A DNA stretch of 64,000 nucleotides from the NCBI RefSeq assembly GCF_002494345.1, contig NZ_NXNI01000001.1, positions 1,178,001 through 1,242,000 of the forward strand, read 5' to 3'. The notes beneath the pieces were generated by a model. That model made no database searches and had not been told where the DNA came from. It was given only the letters and a program-made list of their open reading frames with translations. Of this stretch, positions 53,219 through 62,342 are shown in pieces. Both the position numbers and the translations under genes were made by a program. Position 1 is the stretch's first letter. Each line of letters opens with the position of its first letter. The stretch is from Natrinema ejinorense (GTDB taxonomy: Archaea; Halobacteriota; Halobacteria; Halobacteriales; Natrialbaceae).

Positions 53219-54262
53219 TCAAGTGACGGAATAGATACACTCGAGATACGTCTCTCGAACGCGATCGCCCCAGTTGTGAGTGTACGTATCGATGACGTCG
53301 CCGGCGACATCGCCTCGGAGGTACTGGACGATCCCCCGATCACCGGTTCGGTCCCGAAGATGCGTCGTGAAGAAGTGCCGGAAATAGTGGGGCGTGACGT
53401 TCTCTTGGGTGCCGCCGCCGGTCCGGTACCAGCCGCGGTCTCGAGCGTGTTTCTCGACGATGTAGCGCACGTCCGAGGGCGTGAGCCGCTGGCCCCACGA
53501 GTCGCGGGTGTCGAGAAAGAGCGGGCGCGCCCCCGAAACCGTGTCCGGCCGGATGGCCAGCCACTCGAGGAGGACACGCCGCAGTTCGGCATCGATCGGA
53601 ACCACCGTCTCCCGCTTTCGCTTGTTCGAGGCCGTCCGCTCTTCGCCGTTGACAACCGTGCCACGAGCGGGTTTCGACGAAATGAATAGCGAGGAGGGCC
53701 GGCGCTCGAGTCCGACGCGGGCCGTCCATTCGAGTTCGAGTTCCGGTGTCTCGAGGTGAAGATCCCGCAAATCGAGGTTGCAGAGTTCACCGACACGCAT
53801 CCCGGTTTTCAACAGCGTGACGACGACGGCCCGCTCGAGGGGGTGTGCGATAGCATCGACGAACGATCGCATTTCGTCGACCGAGATATCCCGTCGCGTC
53901 GGGTTCGTCTCGATCGATTCGGACATCTCCTCCATGACGAGGGCCATCGGATTGTCGTCGAAGACGCCGACCCGGGTCATGTAGTCGTAAAACCGGTTGA
54001 GATACGAGGCGTAGGTCGCGATCGTGCTGGATTCGAACGCCCCACGCAGCGAGTGAATCCAGGCCATACACTCCCGTCGTTGGGCCTCGCCGACTGCCGC
54101 CACGTCGAAGCGTTCGTCGAGGAACGACTCGAACTGCCGGAGGACGCGTTCGTAGGCCTCGAGCGTCCGTTCGCTCTTCCCGTGATAGCGCTGGTCGTCG
54201 AGGAAGTATTCGATCGGGTCCGTCACGTCCGAGGGCGCGTCGGCCCCGGACTCAGTCGCCAT
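53219..54262 (-). CDS. Tyrosine recombinase (XerC/integrase family)
   Basis: A 347-residue site-specific recombinase. The N-terminal SAM-like domain (about 12-115) binds the core site. The catalytic domain has Arg156 (TGMRVGEL), His292 and Arg295 (TPHYFRHFF), His329 (THNWG) and the nucleophile Tyr339 (RETYLECIY); a Lys in NKRKRETVV (213-217) fits the beta-hairpin Lys. All catalytic residues are present, so it may be active. It overlaps the upstream small gene by 11 nt. Chromosome-dimer resolution or mobile-element integration are both possible; no att site was identified. Confidence 0.9.
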   Translation of the reverse strand: MATESGADAPSDVTDPIEYFLDDQRYHGKSERTLEAYERVLRQFESFLDERFDVAAVGEAQRRECMAWIHSLRGAFESSTIATYASYLNRFYDYMTRVGVFDDNPMALVMEEMSESIETNPTRRDISVDEMRSFVDAIAHPLERAVVVTLLKTGMRVGELCNLDLRDLHLETPELELEWTARVGLERRPSSLFISSKPARGTVVNGEERTASNKRKRETVVPIDAELRRVLLEWLAIRPDTVSGARPLFLDTRDSWGQRLTPSDVRYIVEKHARDRGWYRTGGGTQENVTPHYFRHFFTTHLRDRTGDRGIVQYLRGDVAGDVIDTYTHNWGDRVRETYLECIYSVT

Positions 54263-54647
54263 CGTCATCACCGTCGACGGTCGTGTACCCGCCGTGGCGA
54301 CCGCTGTATCGAATTCGGTTGCCCGATTGGAGCTCCTCGAGGGTTTCGTCCAACCGCGACTCGATGTCGTCGGCAACCGCTTCGAGGAGTTCCTCCCACG
54401 AGTACGTGTCGGCGGCGAGTAACTCGAGGACCTGTGTCTCGAGGGCGTTACCCCCAGGGTCTGGGCCGTGAGAACCGGGTTCCGCCGAGCCGGATTCGAA
54501 CCCCCGACGCCCCGCCTGAACCATCGTTCGGACGAACTCGCTCTGGCTCATGTCGAGTTCCTCGGCGTGGGATTCCCACTCCTCTTTCTGGTAGGCCGGA
54601 ACGTAGGTTTTGACAGCCGTTCTAGACGTGTCCGCCGAATCGCTCAT
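54252..54647 (-). CDS. Small recombinase-associated protein (DUF5805-like)
   Basis: A 131-residue protein with TAVKTYVPAYQKEEWESHAEELDMSQSEFVRTMVQAGRRGF, a ribbon-helix-helix-like N-terminus, and a C-terminal winged-helix-like part (ETQVLELLAADTYSWEELLEAVADDIESRLDETLEELQSGNRIRYSG). I recall the family being found next to haloarchaeal integrases. It overlaps the recombinase gene by 11 nt, so they are coupled. It probably binds DNA and helps or controls recombination. ATG 54647 is preferred over 54686. Confidence 0.75.
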   Translation of the reverse strand: MSDSADTSRTAVKTYVPAYQKEEWESHAEELDMSQSEFVRTMVQAGRRGFESGSAEPGSHGPDPGGNALETQVLELLAADTYSWEELLEAVADDIESRLDETLEELQSGNRIRYSGRHGGYTTVDGDDDGD

Positions 54648-55287
54648 ACGCCACTCATCAAACGCGGTGATATTCAATCTACCCATTATTCGATCTAAGT
54701 GAGTTTATATCGATTTGCTTCACTCCTTTCGGACGATTAGTAGTCCTAGGATTAGAGATAAACGCCTATTACGGGAACATGAGTCCAGATATTATCTATT
54801 GGTGGTTAGGGCTACAGTTTCGGATCTGTCTATCACGGAAGCAGGTGATCGGGACGAGAGTCCCGCCTCATCAACGAGGATCGAACAGGGGGAGCGACTG
54901 CTCGCCCGGCAACTGTCGTGTTCGATAGAACCAATACGACGCCGCCACGGCCAGCTGGCCCGTGGAGTCGTTCGGGAACTACCGTCTGCGGGAGGGGGAG
55001 TAGCGTGCGCTGGAGGCCGTCGTTCGCTCGAGAACTGGCGACCGCCTGTCTAGATTGCGATCCTGATTTCGGCTGACCGATCTCTCTCCAGTTGTCTGAC
55101 CGAACGCACTCTCCTGGTGGCGGCGACCATCATCTACTGGAATCAAGGCTTCGACCAGTTGTCGGAGCGGATTCGACCGGTATCCTCGCGGCGTCAACGT
55201 GTCTCCCTCGGTAGTGGTGTGAGTACCCAAGGAGTGAAGCAAGTACGATTGACTGGTTGTGTTGGTTGGATCGTGTGCTACTCTTAC
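54648..55287. other. Gene-poor stretch with lower GC, possible gene remnant
   Basis: 640 bp with AT-rich composition at its left end (54690-54810). On the minus strand near 54860-54990 a short coding-like run reads GQLAVAASYWFYRTRQLPGE without a start codon. It looks like the eroded end of a gene. I see no intact ORF, tRNA or repeat. Confidence 0.45.
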
Positions 55288-55515
55288 TTATTCGGTGAGC
55301 GGGAGTATAACTCCAAAGATCCATGGTGAGAAAAACGCCGTGAGAAGACCGATCACTGCGGAGATGTACAATAGCGTGTTTTCCCATGCGGGGAGTTGAC
55401 CCCACATAGCATGACCGATATACTCGCCACCTGTTCCCAACGCGAATAATCCGAGTCCAAGCAGGAACCCTGCTTTAGCCAGATGGGCGAAATCGATATT
55501 GCCGTATCGTTGCAT
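55288..55515 (-). CDS. Small haloarchaeal membrane protein
   Basis: A 75-residue protein with three hydrophobic segments: FAHLAKAGFLLGLGLFALGTGGEYIGHAMW, then TLLYISAVIGLLTAFFSPWIFGVILPLTE. The ending ILPLTE and the GYIGHA-like centre are ones I recall as conserved in small haloarchaeal membrane proteins. Start ATG 55515 is a family-like beginning (MQRYGNIDFAHL). Lower GC than its neighbours. Function unknown. Confidence 0.65.
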   Translation of the reverse strand: MQRYGNIDFAHLAKAGFLLGLGLFALGTGGEYIGHAMWGQLPAWENTLLYISAVIGLLTAFFSPWIFGVILPLTE

Positions 55516-56253
55516 ATGTGTCGGGTTACACGGACTGAATAAAGAGTTTATCTGTCTCACGTCTTGGAAAGTCGCTACCCGTACTTTCCGGGAGTTGCAC
55601 ACTGAACACCGAACAAAGAAACCGTGCTACTACCTACTGCTCCGTCGGAATCTGGACTCCGTTGCATGGTCGCAGACACGCTCATCGGTTGCGTTGCGAC
55701 AGTATCGACGGTCAGTTCGTGTGTTCCGGCCTCGAGTACCCCCGACTCTTTCGCGTGAGTCAGCAGTACGCCACGGTCCGTGTGCCGCGTCGTGATCGCC
55801 GTCTCCGCTTCCGAACGTCTCGAGTCGGCCTTGACGACCGGGTCACACGGTCTAATAGGGACCTCATCGAATAGCATCACGCCAATCGACCCGCAAAACA
55901 GATACGACAGAAATCGTCTCAGAGCGCTACTGAGCGGATTTTACGAACCCGGGGGAAAGCCGTGACACACACGCTTGCTTTCGATTCGACCGGGCTCCAC
56001 CGTTCCATGCAGCATCGTCTCCAGGGACAGTACATTCGGTATATCGATCCTTCCACTACTGGGAAGACCGTTGAACCGTTGTCCGACCCACCACACATGA
56101 ATTGCATGTCGCTATACAGAGCGTCGGGGAAATCGATACGGGACCCGTTGACGGAACGTCACGGAGTCGATAGTAGTAACCTACCGAGTTCGTCCCCGCG
56201 CCGAGAGCCCCGTCTGCGGTAGTTATTCCACGCTCGTGTTCGTCCATTCGGGT
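55516..56253. other. Gene-poor stretch
   Basis: 738 bp with mixed codon patterns. Short frames at 55575-55880 (minus) and 55962-56222 (plus) have stops nearby, poor third-position bias and no recognisable domain. TTATTCC at about 56222-56228 is the TATA candidate of the SDR gene. I see no tRNA, IS or repeat. It could be a degraded insertion region. Confidence 0.45.
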
Positions 56254-57129
56254 ATGGCCGATATGACCGTCGAAGAGGCGATGGCGAAGTACGGGCCGTC
56301 AGAACTCACGCGGGACGATCTCCTGGTCCTCGAGGACCCACACTACACCGCCGAGAACGTCGCGATCGTGACGGGTGCCGGCTCCGGTATCGGACGGGCG
56401 ACCGCGCTGGCGTTCGCGGCGAACGAGGTGACCGTCGTCGCGACGGACCGCGACGAAGACGGGCTCGCCGAGACACGGAGCCGGGCCGAGGAGCTGTCGC
56501 TCCCGGGAGAACTCGTTACGGTCGTGGGCGATCTGACTGACGACGCGGCGCTCGAGCGGATCGTCGACGAAGCAGCAGCGCAGGGCAACGTCCGGTATCT
56601 GGCAAACATCGCCGGGATCCAGACCATCGCCCCCATCGAATCGTTCCCCATCGAGAAGTACGACCTGATGCACGACGTCATGCAGCGCGCACCGCTGGTC
56701 CTGACGAAACACTGCTTACCACACTTCCGGGACAACGAGGACGGCAAGGGCGTCGTCGGGAACATGTGCTCGGTCCACGGCCACATCGTGACACAGGACA
56801 AGGTGGCGTACAACACGACGAAGTTCGGGCTTCGTGGGCTCACGCAGTCGATCGCCGCCGAGGGAGAGGGGAAGGTGCGAGCGTTTACCGTCAGTACTGC
56901 CTACGTGAAGACGGCGCTCGTCGCGAAACAGCTCCCCGAGACGGCGGATCAGCGCGGGATGACCGTCGACGAGGTCGTCGAGAACGTGATGCTCGAGGAC
57001 ACCCGGGTCAAGGAACTGATGGAACCCTACGAGGTCGCGAACCTGTTCGTGATGGGCTGTTCGACTCACAGCAAGCACCTCAACGGCGGCGACATGACCC
57101 ACGAGGGCGGGATGAGCCTGACCTACTGA
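56254..57129 (+). CDS. Short-chain dehydrogenase/reductase (3-hydroxybutyrate dehydrogenase-like)
   Basis: A 291-residue SDR. The nucleotide-binding motif is TGAGSGIG (about 43-50), NIAGIQ follows, and the catalytic Tyr-Lys are in AYNTTKFGLRGL (YxxxK). HGHIVTQDKVAYNT and TPLVxKQ-like (YVKTALVAKQLPE) residues recall 3-hydroxybutyrate dehydrogenases. An N-terminal extension of about 30 residues precedes the Rossmann fold. ATG 56254 (MADMTVEEA) lies about 30 nt after a TATA-like TTATTCC. Ser of the triad is in MCSVHGH. Substrate inferred only. Confidence 0.88.
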   Translation: MADMTVEEAMAKYGPSELTRDDLLVLEDPHYTAENVAIVTGAGSGIGRATALAFAANEVTVVATDRDEDGLAETRSRAEELSLPGELVTVVGDLTDDAALERIVDEAAAQGNVRYLANIAGIQTIAPIESFPIEKYDLMHDVMQRAPLVLTKHCLPHFRDNEDGKGVVGNMCSVHGHIVTQDKVAYNTTKFGLRGLTQSIAAEGEGKVRAFTVSTAYVKTALVAKQLPETADQRGMTVDEVVENVMLEDTRVKELMEPYEVANLFVMGCSTHSKHLNGGDMTHEGGMSLTY

Positions 57130-57324
57130 GCCCTAGACTCGGGTCGTCAGCCGCACATCGGCGGTCCGACCGGCAGAACGGATCCGGCTCGCTCCCGGCC
57201 GCTCCGAAACGACGGGGCGATACACGCCGACGGGCGATCGAGTGTCGAGACCCACGTTTCGTGGCCGTTTTTGAGTCGAGCGTCCGTGACTTCCCCCGAG
57301 CGAGGAGTCACTCGCTTCGGTCCC

Positions 57325-58911
57325 TCAGGTGGGACCGTCGCTTTCGGAGGACCCTTCCTCCGGATCCGTCGGTTCCTGAAACCACCGATCGATCGTCCGC
57401 TGGCGTTTACGCGCCCGGAGTCGGTCCTGTAATCGCTCCTCGATGACGGCTTGTAACTCGAGGCCGCGATCCGCGTCCACGTCGTGGGCGGTTGCGGTCC
57501 GTCCGAGGAGGGAAGCGGAACTGGCGGTATCCGCCGTCACGCTGGCGAGTCGACGCCGACGTTGAAATATCGTCGCCTGGTGGAGAACGGCCTGGACTCG
57601 GTAGTAGGGGACGACCTTCGTCGTTCGCCGCCAAAACCCCGTTCGCGTGAGGAGGTACCGGTCGCCGACGTGATAGCCGCGGTTCGACCACTTCAGATGC
57701 GCAGCGATCGGGGCGAACGCGGCGAGGACGGCGACGAGATACCACCGCTGAACGACGGTCGTATAGCGGGAAGCGACGTACGCGATGCCGACGACGACAC
57801 CGACGACGAGCAGGTATCGGATCGCGTACCGCTCTCGAGCCCGTCGTGGCGGCGACTCGAGATCGATCGCTCCGAACGGCTCGATCGCGCGTGCGAGTTC
57901 GGCCACGCGGTCGGCGTCGGCGAGGGGAATCGCCGACTCGGTTCCGCGGGAATCGGATTGGCCCGGCGCATAGCCGGCCGTCTCGACGCTCAGCGCGGCG
58001 TAGCCGAACCACCGGAAAGGGATCGACTCCGTGATCGTCAGCGTCTGGACCTTCTCGAGGGGGATCGTCCCGCTGTACCGTTGCAAGAGGCCACGCTCGT
58101 AGTAGAGTTCGTCGTCGACGCGAGTGAGCCGGAAGCCGTAGTATCTGGTAAACGTGAGGGCCGCGCTGATGACCCAGGCGGCGAGCAAGAAGAGGAAGAG
58201 TCCCCATGCGAGTGCGAACAGACCGGTCGCCGGGCCGGGAAGTTCCGGGAGACGATCGGCGGGAAGCAAGGTCGTCGGATCGAAGCCGCTCGCGAACGAG
58301 AGCGCGATGCCGCCGAGCAAACTCGCCCCCGGATCGATGGTGAACACGCTCAGGATCACGAGTTCGTGTCGCTGAATCTCGAACAGGAGTTCTTCGTCCC
58401 CGGCCGTCGCCCCCTCGGGAGCGCTCGCGTCGTCGTCGCGGGTAGTCGCCTCGGTGGACCGGGCCTCGCTGGCACTCGCGCCGTTCCGGAGTTGGCGTCT
58501 GAGATGGTGTGCTTCGTCCTCGTCGACGTACTGGAGACTGACCTCGGTCTGGCCACCGCCGGCGGTTTCGACGTGGACGGCAGCGATGCCCAGGATTCGT
58601 CCGAGGACGTTTTGTCTGATGTCGACGTTCTGGACCCGTCCCAGCGGGAGTTCGCGATCCCGACGCGAGATCACGCCGGACGTGACATCGAACGTGTCGT
58701 CGGTGAGTTCGTACCGGAATCGCTGGTAGTAGGCGAACTCGTAGACGATCCCGATGACGATCCCGACGGCCACGAGCGGAAGGATCGAGAGCACGTCCAT
58801 CCCGTTCCCGCCTGGCGAGGCGACGATCCCGATGACGAAAAACAGGAACCCGGTGTTGAGGCTGCGCGAGAGCGACCGGACGGCGATCGATGCCGGATGG
58901 AGTTTCCTCAT
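57325..58911 (-). CDS. Membrane protein with bacterial PH (bPH2/YdbT-like) domains
   Basis: A 528-residue protein with repeated units of two helices plus a bPH2 domain. The first unit is IGIVYEFAYYQRFRYELTDDTFDVTSGVISRRDRELPLGRVQNVDIRQNVLGRILGIAAVHVETAGG. A second starts ALTFTRYYGFRLTRVDDELYYERGLLQRYSGTIPLEKVQTL. A third starts GYHVGDRYLLTRTGFWRRTTKVVPYYRVQAVLHQ. The pattern RLPLxRVQxVxIxQ is the hallmark. The gene is coupled (ATGA) to the smaller PH gene, a YdbS-YdbT-like pair. Function unknown; possibly cell-envelope stress. Confidence 0.88.
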   Translation of the reverse strand: MRKLHPASIAVRSLSRSLNTGFLFFVIGIVASPGGNGMDVLSILPLVAVGIVIGIVYEFAYYQRFRYELTDDTFDVTSGVISRRDRELPLGRVQNVDIRQNVLGRILGIAAVHVETAGGGQTEVSLQYVDEDEAHHLRRQLRNGASASEARSTEATTRDDDASAPEGATAGDEELLFEIQRHELVILSVFTIDPGASLLGGIALSFASGFDPTTLLPADRLPELPGPATGLFALAWGLFLFLLAAWVISAALTFTRYYGFRLTRVDDELYYERGLLQRYSGTIPLEKVQTLTITESIPFRWFGYAALSVETAGYAPGQSDSRGTESAIPLADADRVAELARAIEPFGAIDLESPPRRARERYAIRYLLVVGVVVGIAYVASRYTTVVQRWYLVAVLAAFAPIAAHLKWSNRGYHVGDRYLLTRTGFWRRTTKVVPYYRVQAVLHQATIFQRRRRLASVTADTASSASLLGRTATAHDVDADRGLELQAVIEERLQDRLRARKRQRTIDRWFQEPTDPEEGSSESDGPT

Positions 58912-59396
58912 ACGGCGTCCTCACCCTCGCTTTCGATCGCGAGTCGGCGAAGCGACTCCTGGAGATCTTCCGCGCGTTCCGGCGTCAGTCCGGGGATCGC
59001 GACGTCCGAACTCCGGGAGCCGGCCGTATAGACCACGACCGTCGCGAGCCCGGTCGTTCGCTCGAGGGGGGACCGGCGGGAGTCGACGTGTTGGACCCGA
59101 ACGTAGGGGACGACCGTTTTGATGCGGGTGAAGACCCCGTGTTCGATGTAGAGATCGTCGTCCCGGAGATCGAACCGCCAGACGCCGTAGCGAGCCCAGG
59201 CCACGAGGACGCCGGCGATAGCGATGATGAACGCGAATCCGACGGCGGCGGGGACGAGAACCGAGGGCGGGGAGTCCCAAACCGCGGTTCGGTCGAAGGC
59301 GATCGCTGCGCCGACGACGAGACCGCCGAAGATCGCGGCTCGGAGGAGCGAGAGGACGAGCCAGACGACTCGCACTCGTGGGGTGAGCCGTTCCAT
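58908..59396 (-). CDS. Membrane protein with one PH domain (YdbS-like)
   Basis: A 162-residue protein: two helices (about 11-31, 42-66) then a bPH2 domain with YGVWRFDLRDDDLYIEHGVFTRIKTVVPYVRVQHVDSRRSPLERTTGLATVVVYTAG. The first gene of the ydbS-ydbT-like operon; its stop overlaps the larger gene's ATG. Function unknown. Confidence 0.88.
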   Translation of the reverse strand: MERLTPRVRVVWLVLSLLRAAIFGGLVVGAAIAFDRTAVWDSPPSVLVPAAVGFAFIIAIAGVLVAWARYGVWRFDLRDDDLYIEHGVFTRIKTVVPYVRVQHVDSRRSPLERTTGLATVVVYTAGSRSSDVAIPGLTPERAEDLQESLRRLAIESEGEDAV

Positions 59397-59508
59397 ACGT
59401 ACTGTGAGCGGAGGATCGGATTAAAGGGTGGGAATGCGGTGGCGGTTCTCACGGCGTGAAACGGGTTCGGTGCATAGCTATTTGTGAGTGGTTAACGTGT
59501 ATCGATCG

Positions 59509-59871
59509 ATGGGCAACGATCACAACATGCCGGACATCTCTGCCCTCCAATCAGCGACCAGTGAGATACCGGTCGACGACGTGATCCGCACCCTCGGGGA
59601 TCGTCACGCTCGAAACGCGATTATCTATCTTCACGACCATCCGAGGGCGACGTTCGACGAACTCGCCGACGTTCTCGCCGCGAGTGAGGCCAGTGACGAC
59701 GACACGATTTCCACGCCAGCCGACCGGGAACGGATCCGCATCCAACTCTACCACGCGATCCTCCCCCGGCTCGCCGAGGTCGGGTTCGTTCGATTCGACA
59801 GCGAGACGAACACCGTCACCGACACGACGATCCCGAAACCGGTGGTCGACGCGCTGGGGATCGGGGACTAG
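59509..59871 (+). CDS. DUF7344-like winged-helix regulator
   Basis: A 120-residue single-domain protein: VDDVIRTLGDRHARNAIIYLHDHPRATFDELADVLAA then RERIRIQLYHAILPRLAEVGFVRFD, the same layout as the larger two-domain regulator upstream in the window. The start may be 59509 or the Met at 59527. It is 5 bp upstream of the DICT-domain gene, and the two probably act together in signalling. Confidence 0.8.
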   Translation: MGNDHNMPDISALQSATSEIPVDDVIRTLGDRHARNAIIYLHDHPRATFDELADVLAASEASDDDTISTPADRERIRIQLYHAILPRLAEVGFVRFDSETNTVTDTTIPKPVVDALGIGD

Positions 59872-59876
59872 CTGCC

Positions 59877-60635
59877 ATGCACTCGCTTCGAGAGAGTTTC
59901 GAAACCGTCACACGACGGCGAAAAACGCTCGAGATACACACCGACGAGGAGTCGGTCGCCACCGAGCTCCGACACCAGTTCGACACGCGCAACGTCGACG
60001 TTACCCACCAACCCCTGGGATCGATCGACGAGACCGGGTTCGTAATCATCCGAACCGACGACGGGGAATTTCAGGGAGCACTGGGAATCGATCAATTCGA
60101 GGCGATACTCTCACCCGACATTCATCCACCGTGGGAGCTCGACGAACCCGATCACGATCACGCGGAGTTGTTCCGGTTCCTCGAGAACACGCTGTTTTCG
60201 TCGTACAGCCGTCGACAGATGATCGCGACGTCTCGTGAAATCGAAGAACGGGCCTGGCGCGTCGGTCGCGGCCGATTGTACGCGGGCTTCCAGCGGGCTG
60301 GTGCACTCCGTGCACAGGCCGACATCTACGAACGGTTCGGAACCCACGAATCCATCACCGTCGCAGTGTTCCTCGACGAGCAGCGAGACGTGGCGTTTCC
60401 CGACCCCGTGACGGTCATCACGGACGCCGATAGCGAACTCGGTGCGTTCTGGTTCGTCGTGTTCGACGGCGGCGGGAGCGATCTGCATCAGTGTGCCTTG
60501 GTCGCCGAAGAACGGGATCCCGGCCAGTACTACGGGTTCTGGACGTTCGAGCCGACGATCGTCAGCGAACTGTTCGCGTATCTCGAGCGGACGTACGCCG
60601 TCTCCGAGCCCGAAAGCGATGACACCACCCGGTAG
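59877..60635 (+). CDS. DICT-domain sensory protein
   Basis: A 252-residue protein of the DICT type (domain found with diguanylate cyclases and two-component systems). LRESFETVTRRRKTLEIHTDEE opens it, then SYSRRQMIATSREIEERAWRVGRGRLYAGFQRAG, and VTVITDADSELGAFWFVVFDGGGSDLHQCALVAEE, ending GFWTFEPTIVSELFAYLERTY. It probably senses a signal and pairs with the adjacent regulator. No output domain of its own. Confidence 0.82.
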   Translation: MHSLRESFETVTRRRKTLEIHTDEESVATELRHQFDTRNVDVTHQPLGSIDETGFVIIRTDDGEFQGALGIDQFEAILSPDIHPPWELDEPDHDHAELFRFLENTLFSSYSRRQMIATSREIEERAWRVGRGRLYAGFQRAGALRAQADIYERFGTHESITVAVFLDEQRDVAFPDPVTVITDADSELGAFWFVVFDGGGSDLHQCALVAEERDPGQYYGFWTFEPTIVSELFAYLERTYAVSEPESDDTTR

Positions 60636-60702
60636 TTGTTCCCAGCGGTTGTCCCTCCGCGATCACAACGGCTGACGGGACACGGGAGTAACGGTTCGGC
60701 GA

Positions 60703-60936
60703 TTAGTGGGTCGCGGTTCGGACGTCCTCGACGCGATAGAGGTCCTGCTGTAGTCCGTCACCCTCGCAGTCCTCGTTCGGACACTCGTAGTGCCAGCCGT
60801 CCTGGGTCGCGCTCCCTTCCTGGAATCGCTCTCCACATACCTGACAGAAGAGTTGTCCCTTTTTGCACGTATCCCGGTGGAGCTCGAGTGCGAGTTCGGT
60901 CTGGAACGACTGGTTGCAGTTACGACAGGTGTGCAT
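60703..60936 (-). CDS. Zinc-finger protein
   Basis: A 77-residue protein with a C2HC-type finger (CRNC at 4-7, His20, Cys24) and a second Cys cluster CQVC at 31-34 with CPNEDC at 52-57. Start ATG 60936 precedes the first finger; the nine codons before it are an unlikely extension. An AT-rich stretch GAATAAAAG about 40 nt upstream is the promoter candidate. DNA- or RNA-binding is probable but untested. Confidence 0.75.
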   Translation of the reverse strand: MHTCRNCNQSFQTELALELHRDTCKKGQLFCQVCGERFQEGSATQDGWHYECPNEDCEGDGLQQDLYRVEDVRTATH

Positions 60937-61235
60937 ATTTCGTCTGACGCGAGCATCCACCAAAACCTCTTGGGTTCTTTTATTCCGTCGTATTTCGCGT
61001 TGATTCGGGCTCTATACCCCGATTTGTCCGCGACGAACCGGGAAAAAAGAGTGTTCGAGCGACGGGTTTACTCGCTATCGAGTATGCCGCTCGTTGGTAG
61101 ATCGGGAACACAGTGGCTCGTGTGAACACACCGGTCAATAGACTATCACACCGCTGGTAGTCGGTGGGTCGACGAGGGCTTTCGTTCGAACGGAAACCAC
61201 ACCGAATTTGTGTCTCGCCGGGTAACAGTACGGTT

Positions 61236-62312
61236 ATGAACTCGCTCGTCATCAGCGGGCGGTTATTCGCAGGCGTGTTGCTCATCCTGGCGAACGCCTT
61301 CTTCGTTGCCATCGAGTTCGCGTTGACACGCGCGCGGCAGTTCAGCGAGGAGGAGTTCGTCGGCGATACCCCCAAACTACAGCGAGCGTGGGAGATGACC
61401 GACGATCTCGAACTCTATCTCACGACGTGCCAGGTGGGGATTACGGCCTCGAGCATCGCCGTCGGGATCGTCGCCGAACCGGCGCTGGCGGCCATCTTCG
61501 AGCCGTTTTTCGAGAATACGGCGCTGGCAACGATCGGGAGCGGGGCGATCCTCGCGTTCCTCATCATCAACCTCGTCCACCTGACCCACGGCGAACAGAC
61601 GCCGACGTATCTGGGCGTCGAACGGTCGCGGCTGGTCTGTCGGTACGGAGCCACACCGCTGTACTGGTTCTACCGGATCATTTCGCCGGTCATCACGCTC
61701 GGCGACGGGATCGCGAAGCTGACGCTCAAACTCTTCGGGATCGAGATGACAGGAGCGTGGCTCGAGACCGAAGAGGACGTCATCGAGTCCCGTGCGGACC
61801 TCCGGAACAAACTCGGCTCGATCCTCGACGAGGGCGACCTGTCCGAGGAACGTCGCGACGAGGTGATGAACGCGTTCGCTATCGGCGAGCAACCGATCCG
61901 GGAGGTCATGGTCCCGCCGGAGGAGATCGTCGCGGTGTCGACCGAAGCCACCCCCGAAGAAAACTTCCGGAAGATGGAGGAGCGCCCGCAGACGCGGTAT
62001 CCGCTGGTCGGCGAAACGATGACCGACTTCCGCGGGATCGTCTACGCACCGGTTTTCGTCCGCCACCGCGAAAAACTGGCCGCGGGCGACATCGACTTCG
62101 CCGAACTGGCGGCCCCGCCGATGACGCTCTCGCCCGACGCGGACGTCAGCGACGCGGTCGACCAGTTCCAGGCGGAGAACCAGGAGCTCGCTTTAGTCAT
62201 CGAAGACGGGGACATCGTCGGGCTGGTCACCGTGACCGACCTGCTCGAGGCGGTGATGGGCGACATCGAAGATCCGCTCGATCAGGCACAACTCGATCCG
62301 GTCGATCGGTGA
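61236..62312 (+). CDS. CNNM/DUF21 and CBS-domain membrane protein
   Basis: A 358-residue hemolysin-like protein (HlyC/CorC family). The CNNM transmembrane domain (about 8-190) has ANAFFVAIEFALTRAR, QVGITASSIAVGI and LTHGEQTPTYLGVER. Two CBS motifs follow (about 225-345): VMVPPEEIVAVSTEATPEENFRKM and MTLSPDADVSDAVDQFQAENQELALVIEDGDIVGLVTVTDLLEAVMG. There is no CorC C-terminal domain. Mg2+ or Co2+ transport control by nucleotide binding to the CBS pair is known of the family. Confidence 0.9.
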   Translation: MNSLVISGRLFAGVLLILANAFFVAIEFALTRARQFSEEEFVGDTPKLQRAWEMTDDLELYLTTCQVGITASSIAVGIVAEPALAAIFEPFFENTALATIGSGAILAFLIINLVHLTHGEQTPTYLGVERSRLVCRYGATPLYWFYRIISPVITLGDGIAKLTLKLFGIEMTGAWLETEEDVIESRADLRNKLGSILDEGDLSEERRDEVMNAFAIGEQPIREVMVPPEEIVAVSTEATPEENFRKMEERPQTRYPLVGETMTDFRGIVYAPVFVRHREKLAAGDIDFAELAAPPMTLSPDADVSDAVDQFQAENQELALVIEDGDIVGLVTVTDLLEAVMGDIEDPLDQAQLDPVDR

Positions 62313-62342
62313 TCGGTCACGACTCGATCGACCGCTGTCGGC

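Noticed and set aside
55575-55880. A 101-codon minus frame in the low-GC region
   Set aside because: No recognisable domain, ordinary codon pattern absent, and no promoter; left as gene-poor DNA.
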